NCBI GenBank assembly: GCA_963823845.1
Contig: CAWGND010000043.1
Location: 1 to 64,000, forward strand
DNA from: Alloacidobacterium sp963823845
Lineage (GTDB): Bacteria > Acidobacteriota > Terriglobia > Terriglobales > Acidobacteriaceae
Direction of reading: 5' to 3'
Length of the DNA: 64,000 nucleotides
Made by a program: the position numbers and the translations under genes. Below the pieces are notes generated by a model. It searched no databases. It saw only the letters and a program-made list of their open reading frames with translations, and was not told the DNA's origin. Below are positions 17,343 through 26,285 of the stretch, in pieces (the first letter of the stretch is position 1; every line of letters begins with the position of its first letter).

Positions 17343-18515
17343 ATGAAGATTGGAATTACCTGCTACCCAACCTACGGCGGCAGCGGAGTCGTAGCCACCG
17401 AACTGGGCATCGAGCTCGCCGCCATCGGCCACCAGGTCCACTTCATCACCTATTCCCAGCCTTTCCGGCTTACCGGACGCGAACAGGGCATCTTCTACCA
17501 CGAAGTCCCCGTCTCGAATTACCCGCTCTTCGAATATCCGCCTTATGACCTCGCGCTGGCCTCCCGCACCGCCGAGGTCGCCGAGTATTACAACCTCGAT
17601 CTGCTGCATGTTCACTACGCAATTCCGCATTCGGTCAGCGCATTGCTCGCGCGGCAAATGCTCGCAGCTCGCGGACGCCACCTGCCCTTCGTAACGACGC
17701 TGCACGGGACTGACATCACCCTCGTCGGCCTCGACCGCTCCTACCTGCCGATCACGCGCTTCGCCATAGAACAAAGCGACGGAGTCACCTCCATCTCGCA
17801 CTATCTGCGCGAACGGACGGTAAAAGAATTCAAGATCAAGCGCGAAATCGAAGTCATCTCGAACTTCGTAAATTGCGACTTCTACCTGCCGCTCAGCCCT
17901 GAAGTCCGCGCGGTGAAACGCAAACGCTATGCGGCTCCCGACGAAAAGATTCTGATTCACCTCTCGAATTTCCGCCCGGTCAAGCGCGTGAGCGACACGA
18001 TCGAAATCTTCGCGCACGTCGTAGAAAAAGTCCCCGCGCATCTCCTTCTGATAGGCGACGGACCGGACCGCTCTGCGGCAGAATGGCTCGCCCACAAGAA
18101 AGGCATCCAGGACCGCGTCCATTTCCTCGGCAAGCAGGAGAGCGTCAACGAACTGCTGCCACTGGCCGACCTCATGCTGATGCCCAGCGAGCTGGAATCC
18201 TTCGGTCTAGCGGCCCTCGAAGCCATGGCCTGCCGCGTCCCAACCATTGCAACAAATGTAGGCGGCGTGCCCGAACTCATTGAAGACGGCGTCGACGGCC
18301 GCCTCTTCCCTGTTGGCGACGTAGACGCAATGGCTGATGCCGCTGCGGAATTGCTCCTCGATCCCGAAAAGCTCGCCGCAATGGCCACCGCGGCACGTAA
18401 GACAGCGCAGCAGCGTTTCTGTGCCTCGAAGATCATTCCGCTTTATGAGAGATATTACGAGCGCGTACTCGAGCGTGCGGGCAGCAGCGTCGAACCCGTT
18501 TCGCCGTCTTCATAG
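17343..18515 (+). CDS. bshA: N-acetyl-alpha-D-glucosaminyl L-malate synthase
   Basis: 390 aa GT4 glycosyltransferase. The N-terminus MKIGITCYPTYGGSGVVATE and HVHYAIPHSVSALLAR, THLGTD-like LHGTDITLVG, SNFRPVKRV and LESFGLAALEAMACRVP are the BshA pattern; BshA makes GlcNAc-malate in the first step of bacillithiol synthesis in the cytoplasm. The last 61 nt overlap the convergent histidine kinase gene. BshB and BshC are not in this window. Other GT4 enzymes share the C-terminal motif, but the N-terminal block is specific. Confidence 0.92.
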   Translation: MKIGITCYPTYGGSGVVATELGIELAAIGHQVHFITYSQPFRLTGREQGIFYHEVPVSNYPLFEYPPYDLALASRTAEVAEYYNLDLLHVHYAIPHSVSALLARQMLAARGRHLPFVTTLHGTDITLVGLDRSYLPITRFAIEQSDGVTSISHYLRERTVKEFKIKREIEVISNFVNCDFYLPLSPEVRAVKRKRYAAPDEKILIHLSNFRPVKRVSDTIEIFAHVVEKVPAHLLLIGDGPDRSAAEWLAHKKGIQDRVHFLGKQESVNELLPLADLMLMPSELESFGLAALEAMACRVPTIATNVGGVPELIEDGVDGRLFPVGDVDAMADAAAELLLDPEKLAAMATAARKTAQQRFCASKIIPLYERYYERVLERAGSSVEPVSPSS

Positions 18516-19807
18516 CCTGCCGCGGGCATCTCCATGGTGATGTGGGTTCCGCGTCCCGGACGGCTGGTCACGTCGAACGTTGCCGCATCGCCAAAAAGCA
18601 CCTCAAGGCGTTCGCGCACATTGCTCATGCCAATACCGGTGCCCTGATGCAGCACACCGCTTGAATGCGGTCGCCCCGGCGCAATGCCTACGCCATCGTC
18701 TTCGACTTCGATCATCAACTTGCCGTTATTCAAACGGCTGCGAATCGTGATCGTCCCGCCGCTGATGCGCGGCTCAAGACCGTGCTTGATGCTGTTTTCG
18801 ATCAACGGCTGCAGAATCATGCTCGGCACAGGCAGTTCCAGCGTGGCCGGATCGATATCCTTCACCACCTTCAGCTTGTCCGCGCCGAAGCGCACCACCT
18901 CAATACCGAGATAATCGTCCGTAAAATTCAGCTCGTCGCGCAGCTGCACATACGAGTCGTGGTCTTTAAGCAGCGCCCGCAGAATATTGGCCAGCTTTAC
19001 GATCAGCTCGCGTGCCTGCTCGGGGCGAAAACGCACCAGCGATGCGATGGAATTGAGCGTGTTGAACAGAAAGTGAGGATTGATCTGGCGCTGCAACGCG
19101 TCGAGACGCGCTTCCAGCAGCAGCCTTTTCTGCTCTTCCAGCTTCAGCTCGATGCGGATCGTATTCCATATTTTGAGCGGAATCCCAACCACCATCGCCG
19201 CGCTCGCCCAGATGGCAATCCGCACCCACCAATTCTCCGAAGTAAGCGCAAAGAGCCGGTTAGGGTACATGCTGGCCAGCCAGTCGCGGCATATCTCCAG
19301 CCCGACGATCAGGACAAGCAGAAGCACCTGGCGGTCAAAGCGCGGCTGGCGCAGATTGCGACGCACCCAGCGGTAGATACTGAGGTCGACAAAGGGCGAA
19401 AACGACCAGACTTCTTCCTCTTCGACAAACCCGCCGTAGAGGCTCGCGATCAGGGCGACTGCCAGATTGAACGGCAGCGACAGGTATTCGTGATGCAACA
19501 TTGCCGGAAGTGACAGGAGCGCCCCGCCCGCCAGGGCTGAGAGCGGCCCCATCAGGATGCCGAGCAGAATGGTCGTCTCAAAGGAGATATCGGCGGCCAG
19601 AAAATTCGGCACGGTTACCCGCACCCAGACACCAAGCGTGAGCGGAATGCAGATAAAAGCCAGCAGCCCAAGCGTCTGCCCGGCCTTGCGGTTCTCCGTA
19701 AACAGCAGGCGCTGAAACGTGCGCGTTCGGGCCAGCGCGCTCGATACGGCCGCAGCCACGCCAAGCTTTACCAGCAGCGTGATCAGGATCAGCTTCTGCT
19801 CAATCAC
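18455..19807 (-). CDS. LytS/YehU-type sensor histidine kinase
   Basis: 450 aa. A 5TM-5TMR-LYT-type membrane domain (segments across about residues 1-230, for example LGLLAFICIPLTLGVW and TTILLGILMGPLSALAGGAL) precedes the phosphoacceptor motif RQINPHFLFNTLNSI (His about 246). A HATPase with LIENSIKHGLEP and EDDGVGIAPGRP follows. Such kinases usually pair with LytTR response regulators; none is encoded in the window, so it is an orphan here. The 3' end overlaps bshA by 61 nt in convergent orientation. The signal is unknown. Confidence 0.9.
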   Translation of the reverse strand: MIEQKLILITLLVKLGVAAAVSSALARTRTFQRLLFTENRKAGQTLGLLAFICIPLTLGVWVRVTVPNFLAADISFETTILLGILMGPLSALAGGALLSLPAMLHHEYLSLPFNLAVALIASLYGGFVEEEEVWSFSPFVDLSIYRWVRRNLRQPRFDRQVLLLVLIVGLEICRDWLASMYPNRLFALTSENWWVRIAIWASAAMVVGIPLKIWNTIRIELKLEEQKRLLLEARLDALQRQINPHFLFNTLNSIASLVRFRPEQARELIVKLANILRALLKDHDSYVQLRDELNFTDDYLGIEVVRFGADKLKVVKDIDPATLELPVPSMILQPLIENSIKHGLEPRISGGTITIRSRLNNGKLMIEVEDDGVGIAPGRPHSSGVLHQGTGIGMSNVRERLEVLFGDAATFDVTSRPGRGTHITMEMPAAGYEDGETGSTLLPARSSTRS

Positions 19808-19906
19808 CCTTTAACTGTACCGCTCCTGCATCTTTCAGGTCACAGTTTCATCATTACTATGTAACTCTTTTGCTGTCGGGGAGAATAGATCACCTGCGTT
19901 CGTATA

Positions 19907-20575
19907 ATGAGATTTATGCCGTTTGAAAGCGTAAACAAGGTGGCAGATGCCGATTTCCCGACGCGCTGGGGCCATTTCCGCATCCTCGGATTTGAAGGCG
20001 TCGTCGCCAATCCTGAATCGTGCAACTCAAACACACCGGCTCCCGCAAAAAGAATTGAGGGCGCGGTTGCTCTTGTAATGGGCGATATCCACGCCGAACC
20101 GCCCATCATCCGCATCCACTCGCAGTGCCTTACCGGAGACGTCTTCCACTCCCTGCGCTGCGATTGCCGCCTGCAACTCGAACTGGCTCTTAAGACCATC
20201 ACCGAAGCCGGCACTGGCATTCTTCTCTACGAGCAGCAGGAAGGCCGCGGCATCGGCCTGATGGCAAAACTCAAAGCCTACGAATTGCAGGACCAGGGAT
20301 TCGACACAGTAGAAGCGAACATCGAACTTGGCTACAAGCCCGATTGCCGCGAATTCGAACTACCGGCAGAAATCCTAAAGCAGCTTGGCGTCCATGCAGT
20401 GCGCCTCATCACCAACAATCCTGAAAAGGTCGAGGCTCTTGAATCAGCAGGCATTCGCGTAGTCGAGCGCATCTCCGCGGCAGTAGAGCCGGAAGAAACC
20501 TTCGAGCGCTACCTGCAAGTGAAGCGGGACAAGATGGGCCACATCCACGAAGAGCTGGAAGAAAAGATTCAGTAG
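19907..20575 (+). CDS. ribA: GTP cyclohydrolase II
   Basis: 222 aa. Zinc ligands lie in CLTGDVFHSLRCDC (C74, C85, C87), the canonical C-x10-C-x-C. Catalytic and GTP-binding blocks are YEQQEGRGIGLMAKLKAYEL, DTVEANIELGYKPD and RLITNNPEKVEAL. It converts GTP to 2,5-diamino-6-ribosylamino-pyrimidinone phosphate, the first step of riboflavin synthesis. It is monofunctional, with no RibB domain. No FMN riboswitch is recognisable upstream, and the other rib genes are not in view. Confidence 0.96.
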   Translation: MRFMPFESVNKVADADFPTRWGHFRILGFEGVVANPESCNSNTPAPAKRIEGAVALVMGDIHAEPPIIRIHSQCLTGDVFHSLRCDCRLQLELALKTITEAGTGILLYEQQEGRGIGLMAKLKAYELQDQGFDTVEANIELGYKPDCREFELPAEILKQLGVHAVRLITNNPEKVEALESAGIRVVERISAAVEPEETFERYLQVKRDKMGHIHEELEEKIQ

Positions 20576-20783
20576 AACAACTTCCTTACCTCACCCTTCG
20601 ATCGTCATTCTGACGAATTCTGAGCTGTGTGAAGAGGGAGAATCCTTCTAGAGGCGCCGTCCTTCTGACGACCAACGGGAGGGAGAATCCATGCGATATT
20701 GGCGGTCTGCATTTGTCTCGGTAGCTTTCCGCCACGGATGGAATTAATTGTGCATGGATTCTTTCTCGTTCAGAAAGAATTCT
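20576..20783. repeat. Intergenic region with partial copies of a dispersed repeat
   Basis: Two imperfect copies of the repeat found around the GIY-YIG gene lie here: TCATTCTGACGA at 20605-20616, and CTTCTGACGACCAACGGG followed by AGGGAGAATC at 20662-20689. They sit between ribA and the convergent DinB-like gene. No gene is seen. Confidence 0.6.
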
Positions 20784-21320
20784 TCAACGTGCCTTCCCCG
20801 TCAGCAATATCTTCGCCGTAGTAACAACCTGCCCAACATGTCGCTGCGTATGATCCGCCAGATGCACTAGCAGGCCACCAACACTCGTAGGTATCAGCTT
20901 CTTCCCGACAAAGCGCGGTTGCTCCAGATCACCATCAGCAACGGCGCGTACACGCTGCGCAGCGTCTTCCAGCCCTCGGCTAAATTCAGCAAATAAAGCT
21001 TCGCGGCTTACTCCCGGCTCCATCTCACTCTTGAGGAGCGCAATCTGTTCAGCCGACAGCTGATTGCCTTCAGCATAGGCAAGCAGCCGATCAAGGCTTC
21101 GCGCAATGTGTCGCAGGTGAAACGCAATTGGCGGTAGCTCAAACGGACGAGCATTCAGGTCAGCGTCCCTCAATGACTCGCACCAGCGGTTCGCGTCTTC
21201 CTGTGCTAATTCCAGAGCATGTAGAACGCCGCGCGCCACGGCAGGCACCTCCGTCAATGTGCCACGCAGCCAAGGTTCCGGCTGCTGTGCTGGCGCTACT
21301 GTCCCCTGCAAATTACTCAT
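20784..21320 (-). CDS. DinB-like four-helix protein
   Basis: 178 aa from the ATG at 21320, preceded by GAAGAG; an upstream ATG at 21386 would overlap the transporter gene. Features include IAFHLRHIARSLDRLLAY and LLVHLADHTQRHVGQVVTTA, the paired His-rich helices that form the metal site of the DinB/YfiT superfamily. Members include thiol-dependent transferases (BstA-like) and many of unknown role. It begins 4 nt after the transporter binding-protein gene and probably shares its operon. A link to bacillithiol through BstA-like S-transferases is possible, given bshA nearby, but is inference. Confidence 0.75.
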   Translation of the reverse strand: MSNLQGTVAPAQQPEPWLRGTLTEVPAVARGVLHALELAQEDANRWCESLRDADLNARPFELPPIAFHLRHIARSLDRLLAYAEGNQLSAEQIALLKSEMEPGVSREALFAEFSRGLEDAAQRVRAVADGDLEQPRFVGKKLIPTSVGGLLVHLADHTQRHVGQVVTTAKILLTGKAR

Positions 21321-21324
21321 CTCT

Positions 21325-22257
21325 TCAAAGCCCTTTCTTCTGCCGAAATTCGCGCACGACCACCGCCGGATCGCGATGCTCCCCATCGACCGCTTCGTTC
21401 ATGGCGCGTATGTCGTCTGCTGATACTTTACCCTGAAGCTCATCGATAGCTGTACCCATCGCGGGCCAGCGTTTCAACGATGCATCGCGCACCAGCGGCA
21501 CCGCCTGATACGGCGGAAAGTAATGCTTATCGTCAGCCAGAACCTTGAGGCCCAGCGCGGCGATCGGGCCATCCGTGGAGTTGCCAGCAATCATATCCAC
21601 CTCATGCGAATCGATCGCCCGATACAGCAGACCTAGGTCCATCGTGACAGGCGCTTCCTTGAACTTCAGCCCATACTCCTTGCTCAGTCCCGGCAGTCCA
21701 TCCGGCCGCTGCTCAAATTCATACCCAACTCCCAGAACCCACTGCGGAGTGTAGTGCGCCGCTTCACTCAAAGTCGTGAGATGGTAGCGCTCGGCATCGT
21801 CTCCGCGAATGATCATGGCAAAGGTATTCTCAAAGCCAAGTGGGTTCATGACTGTAATACGATACCGTTGCTGATACAAATTTCGGACCGTATTCAATAC
21901 CCCTTGAGGGTCGCGATTGACAGGCTGCTTCAAAATCGCCGTCAGCGCCGTGCCAGTGTATTCCACATAGGCGTCAATGCGGCCGGAGATCAACGCCTGG
22001 TTGCAAATGTAACTGCCAGCCAGATAAAACCGGCGCTCCACCTTCATGCCGGTCTTCGCCTCGATCTGCTGCGCCAGCAATTCGCCGAGCACCACCTGCT
22101 CCGTAAAGTTCTTCGCACCGATCACCGGATGATTGGGATGCGGCGGCCCACAATTCGTCAAAGTGCCCCAGGAAAGAATAGTGAGCACAATAAAAACCAG
22201 GGTGCCCCAGGTTTGCGGAGCTAACCTGGGAGTTTTCGCAGGGTGCTTGAAACTCAC
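21325..22257 (-). CDS. Osmoprotectant ABC transporter substrate-binding protein
   Basis: 310 aa OpuAC-type protein: a hydrophobic leader (VFIVLTILSWGTLTNC, possible but poor lipobox), then VIGAKNFTEQVVLGELLAQQ, GRIDAYVEYTGTALTAIL, VDMIAGNSTDGPIAALGLKV and DDKHYFPPY. These are signatures of the glycine betaine/choline/carnitine binders OpuCC, OsmF and YehZ. Its start overlaps the permease stop by 4 nt (ATGA), so the genes are translationally coupled. The exact osmolyte cannot be told from sequence. Confidence 0.92.
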   Translation of the reverse strand: MSFKHPAKTPRLAPQTWGTLVFIVLTILSWGTLTNCGPPHPNHPVIGAKNFTEQVVLGELLAQQIEAKTGMKVERRFYLAGSYICNQALISGRIDAYVEYTGTALTAILKQPVNRDPQGVLNTVRNLYQQRYRITVMNPLGFENTFAMIIRGDDAERYHLTTLSEAAHYTPQWVLGVGYEFEQRPDGLPGLSKEYGLKFKEAPVTMDLGLLYRAIDSHEVDMIAGNSTDGPIAALGLKVLADDKHYFPPYQAVPLVRDASLKRWPAMGTAIDELQGKVSADDIRAMNEAVDGEHRDPAVVVREFRQKKGL

Positions 22258-22895
22258 GGCTTGGCAGCTCCAGGAACGCGCAGCCAGTGCTCGACCAACC
22301 CCAGCAGCGCATCCGCGCCCAGCGCAAGCACCGCAGCTGGAATCGCGCCAGCCAGCACCAGCCGGTTATCGACCGACGCGACACCGCGAAAGATGAACTC
22401 ACCCAGCCCACCCGCGCCTACGGCAGCTGCGATCGTCGCAATACCCACGCACGTAACCGTAGCCGTGCGCAAGCCCGCCAGAATCACACCAGCAGCAAGC
22501 GGCAACTCCACTTTGAAAAGCCGCTGCATATCCGTCATGCCCAGCGCCCGCGCGACCCCGGTAACCGTAGGATCTACGCCGCGAATCCCCGCATAGGTAT
22601 TGCGAATGATCGGCAGGAGCGCATATCCGGTAAGCGCAACAACGGCAATACGCGCCGCATTCTCCCCCAGCCACGGCAAGGGCAACAGGAAACCAAACAT
22701 GGCAAGGCTGGGAATCGTCTGAACGATATTCACAAAGCCAAGAACCGGCTTCGCCCAGTTTGTATGTCGCGTCAGCCAAATCCCGGCAGGCACGCCGATA
22801 GCGATCGCGAACAGCATCGCCGCGCCCGTGAGCCACAGATGCTCGAAGGTCAGCGAGAGAATCTGATCGCCGTATTGCGCCAGAAATCCGGTCAC
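22254..22895 (-). CDS. Osmoprotectant ABC transporter permease
   Basis: 213 aa. About five hydrophobic segments and the BPD-transporter inner-membrane pattern (NIVQTIPSLAMFGFLLPL, GVDPTVTGVARALGMTD, then RLFKVELPLAAGVILAGLR, the EAA loop that contacts the ATPase). It matches the OpuCB/OpuCD/YehW group. Only one permease is present, so the transporter presumably works as a homodimer, unlike two-permease OpuC. It overlaps both neighbours by 4 nt. Confidence 0.92.
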   Translation of the reverse strand: MTGFLAQYGDQILSLTFEHLWLTGAAMLFAIAIGVPAGIWLTRHTNWAKPVLGFVNIVQTIPSLAMFGFLLPLPWLGENAARIAVVALTGYALLPIIRNTYAGIRGVDPTVTGVARALGMTDMQRLFKVELPLAAGVILAGLRTATVTCVGIATIAAAVGAGGLGEFIFRGVASVDNRLVLAGAIPAAVLALGADALLGLVEHWLRVPGAAKP

Positions 22896-23665
22896 CGTCG
22901 TGGCTCCTGATCTAGACCATGGTTCAGGTCCTTTTGTCCCCGCCGAAAAGCCCCGGCATAAGCCTTCACCGCAGGCGCATCTGAGCGCAGAAAAGCCTCC
23001 GCAGCCAAATCAGCCGCCACTCGGCCCTCTTCCAGCAGCACAATGCGCGTGGCCAGATACAGCGCCTCATCCAGATCATGCGTCACAATCAGCACCGTCT
23101 TTTTCAGCCGATTCAGCAGGTCGCGCAGCATGTCCTGCATCTCCGCGCGCGTCAGCGGATCGAGCGCGCCAAACGGCTCGTCCATCAACAGAATCGACGG
23201 CCCCGCCGCCAGCGCCCGCGCCAGTCCAACCCGCTGCCTCTGCCCTCCGGAAAGCTGATGCGGATAGCGCCGCGCAAATTTCGCCGCATCCAGACCCATC
23301 TGATCGAGGAGTTCATGAACCCTTTCCTTCGAAAGATGCTTCCCCGCAAGCTCTGGAACCACCCCGACATTCCGCGCAACGGTAAAGTGCGGAAACAACC
23401 CCGTCTCCTGAATCACATATCCCATGCCGCGGCGCAGAGCGATCACATCATGCTGCTCGCATTCCTTGCCGCGAATGAAGACGGTCCCGCTCGTCGGATC
23501 AAGCATGCGGTTCACCAGGCGCAGCAGTGTCGTCTTGCCCGACCCGCTGCGGCCCAGCACCGCCGTCGTCGTTCCCTCTTCAATGCTCAGATTGACGTGG
23601 TCAAGCAGCACCCGCCCTTCAGCGGTCTTCAGGCTTACATCACGAAATTCAATCGCTGCCGCCAT
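22892..23665 (-). CDS. Osmoprotectant ABC transporter ATP-binding protein
   Basis: 257 aa. Walker A GRSGSGKTTLLRLVNRM, Q-loop VIQETGLFPHFTV, signature LSGGQRQRVGLARALA, Walker B ILLMDEPFGALDP and switch His in VTHDLDEAL. It is close to OpuCA/ProV but lacks the C-terminal CBS domains of OpuCA, so the usual ionic-strength sensor module is absent. It is the first gene of a three-gene operon with permease and binding protein. Confidence 0.93.
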   Translation of the reverse strand: MAAAIEFRDVSLKTAEGRVLLDHVNLSIEEGTTTAVLGRSGSGKTTLLRLVNRMLDPTSGTVFIRGKECEQHDVIALRRGMGYVIQETGLFPHFTVARNVGVVPELAGKHLSKERVHELLDQMGLDAAKFARRYPHQLSGGQRQRVGLARALAAGPSILLMDEPFGALDPLTRAEMQDMLRDLLNRLKKTVLIVTHDLDEALYLATRIVLLEEGRVAADLAAEAFLRSDAPAVKAYAGAFRRGQKDLNHGLDQEPRR

Positions 23666-23686
23666 GATCCTCGTCAGAAACAGAAA

Positions 23687-23707
23687 AGCCGGGCCACCTG
23701 CCCGGCT
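23687..23707 (-). terminator. Rho-independent terminator of the P-loop kinase gene
   Basis: The perfect 8-bp stem AGCCGGGC/GCCCGGCT has a 5-nt loop and, read on the minus strand, is followed by TTTTCTGTTTC. It lies after the kinase gene (stop 23732) and before the transporter operon start at 23665, separating the two minus-strand units. Confidence 0.75.
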
Positions 23708-23731
23708 CTCTTTATCTCATATCAGTGAGTC

Positions 23732-24577
23732 TTATGCTCCCTCGCCCGCCGCCGGCTCGGCCCCTTCAGGCTGCGAAGCACCCTTCACCCGCACTACTGT
23801 GATCTTCGAGAAGCCTTCTTTAAAGTTCGGGGGACGCAGACGTTCAGCCATCTTCTGCATCACCTCGTCGCTCACCACGCGCTCGCGCCGCCGGTTGCGC
23901 TCCATGCAAACCTCAAACGGAACATCGAAGAAGACAGCCTGCACTTCATAGCCGAAGCTCTTGGCCATCTTGATCCACTGCCGCCGCTCGTGCGGAGAGA
24001 GGTTCGTCGCGTCCACATAGTTCCACGGCATCTTGGCAATCAGCCGCGCACGCAGCAGCGAGCGCAGCGTCGAGAAGACCAGCCCTTGATACCGCTGCTC
24101 CGTGATGTCGTCAAACAATATCGTTCGCAGCAGATCACTCGACAGCGGCGTAACCCCGCGCCTCTTGAACCACGTCGTCTTACCCGATCCAGGTAGCCCA
24201 ATCGTCAACACCACGAAGCCACGCGGACTGCGCTGTGCCGCCGCCTGCTGCTCCGGAGGCGGAACAGAAAGCGATTCCGGCTGCGTCTCAACGACAAGCT
24301 TGCCGGCCAGCTCTGGTACAGAAGCTTCAGGCACTTCCGCCACAGGCTCTGGCTCCGGCTCTTCCGCAGCATCCGAAAATACCCCAAACGGCTCAGCCGC
24401 AACTTCATCATGCGGCTCTGCAGCCTCTTCTGCCTGAGACTGCGCCTCAGGATAAGTCGGCCGCAACGGTGCGGGTTGGTTGGCAGGTATCTCCTGCCCT
24501 ATCTTGCCAGTGGACTCGGAAGTATTCGGTCCACGCTTCGAGCGTCTTCTCATTCGTTCGCGCATCCATTCGCGCAT
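23732..24577 (-). CDS. P-loop kinase (polynucleotide kinase/zeta-toxin-like) with acidic N-terminus
   Basis: About 281 aa from the ATG at 24577, which begins MREWMRERMRRRSKRG; an ATG at 24604 is possible. Residues about 20-120 are low-complexity Glu/Pro/Ala. The catalytic domain then begins: VVLTIGLPGSGKTTWFKRRG (Walker A), SSDLLRTILFDD, YVDATNLSPHERRQWI (DxTN), and a lid with MERNRRRERVVSDEVM. This order resembles T4 polynucleotide kinase-type and other AAA_33 small-molecule or RNA kinases. The substrate is unknown. The acidic extension may be a partner or localisation segment. Confidence 0.75.
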   Translation of the reverse strand: MREWMRERMRRRSKRGPNTSESTGKIGQEIPANQPAPLRPTYPEAQSQAEEAAEPHDEVAAEPFGVFSDAAEEPEPEPVAEVPEASVPELAGKLVVETQPESLSVPPPEQQAAAQRSPRGFVVLTIGLPGSGKTTWFKRRGVTPLSSDLLRTILFDDITEQRYQGLVFSTLRSLLRARLIAKMPWNYVDATNLSPHERRQWIKMAKSFGYEVQAVFFDVPFEVCMERNRRRERVVSDEVMQKMAERLRPPNFKEGFSKITVVRVKGASQPEGAEPAAGEGA

Positions 24578-24683
24578 GATTGAGGATGTAACACAGTCGC
24601 CCACCTCGCCGCAAACTACTGTGTTGAAAAGCCCAAAAATCGCGAATAAATTTTCCTGATCCGCCCCAAAGACTTTCTTGATG

Positions 24684-24712
24684 TTGACGACAGTGCTAGC
24701 ATCGATATTTGG
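24684..24712 (+). promoter_or_regulatory. Possible sigma70-type promoter of gap
   Basis: TTGACG at 24684-24689 and TATTTG at 24707-24712 have 17-nt spacing, about 70 nt before the gap start. The -35 is good; the -10 is weak. It is offered as a candidate only. Confidence 0.3.
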
Positions 24713-24781
24713 TGGTACCCGGCGGTGCCCGCTATGGCCTGCACGCTAGACCTGAAAGCAAAAACAAAGGAGAAAGTTTCA

Positions 24782-25787
<1,006 letters not shown>

Positions 25788-25892
25788 ATCCGTGTGATCT
25801 GTGCGCTCCGCAAAGTTTGTCATCCTGAGCGGAGAGCACTCTGTTAATCGGTAGTCCTCGCGAAGCGCGTTCCTTTCTCCGGAGCAGCACCG

Positions 25893-26273
25893 ATGCGTCA
25901 GAACATCTCAGGATCGTCGCCTTTTGAACCCATCATCGGCTTCTCCCGCGCCGTGCGTATCGAAAACACCGTCCACGTCTCTGGCACAGGCCCCGTCGGA
26001 GCAGACACAGCCGATGCCACCACACAGACGCGCCACGTTCTGGCCATCATCCAGGACTCCCTGGAAAAAGCCGGAGCCAAGCTCGAAGACGTCGTTCGCA
26101 CCCGCATGTACCTCACCCACGTCGACGACTGGGAAGCCGTCGGCCGCGTCCACGGTGAGTTCTTCGGCACCATCCGTCCTGCTGCAACCATGCTCGTTGT
26201 CGCCAAGCTGCTCAATCCATCCTGGCGCATCGAGATAGAAGCCGACGCCGTCATCCCCGATAATGAAAGCTAA
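25893..26273 (+). CDS. RidA family protein (YjgF/YER057c/UK114)
   Basis: 126 aa, the normal size for this trimeric family. Motifs include FSRAVRIENTVHVSGTGPVG, LEDVVRTRMYLTHVDDWEAV and PAATMLVVAKLLNPSWRIEI, with Arg in the VRTRMY position that RidA proteins use for the imine carboxylate and the terminal IEIEADAV. RidA deaminates reactive enamine/imine intermediates; subgroup assignment is uncertain. It sits between gap and pgk with 12 nt to pgk, so it probably belongs to the glycolytic operon. Confidence 0.88.
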   Translation: MRQNISGSSPFEPIIGFSRAVRIENTVHVSGTGPVGADTADATTQTRHVLAIIQDSLEKAGAKLEDVVRTRMYLTHVDDWEAVGRVHGEFFGTIRPAATMLVVAKLLNPSWRIEIEADAVIPDNES

Positions 26274-26285
26274 TGAGCCCCCACT

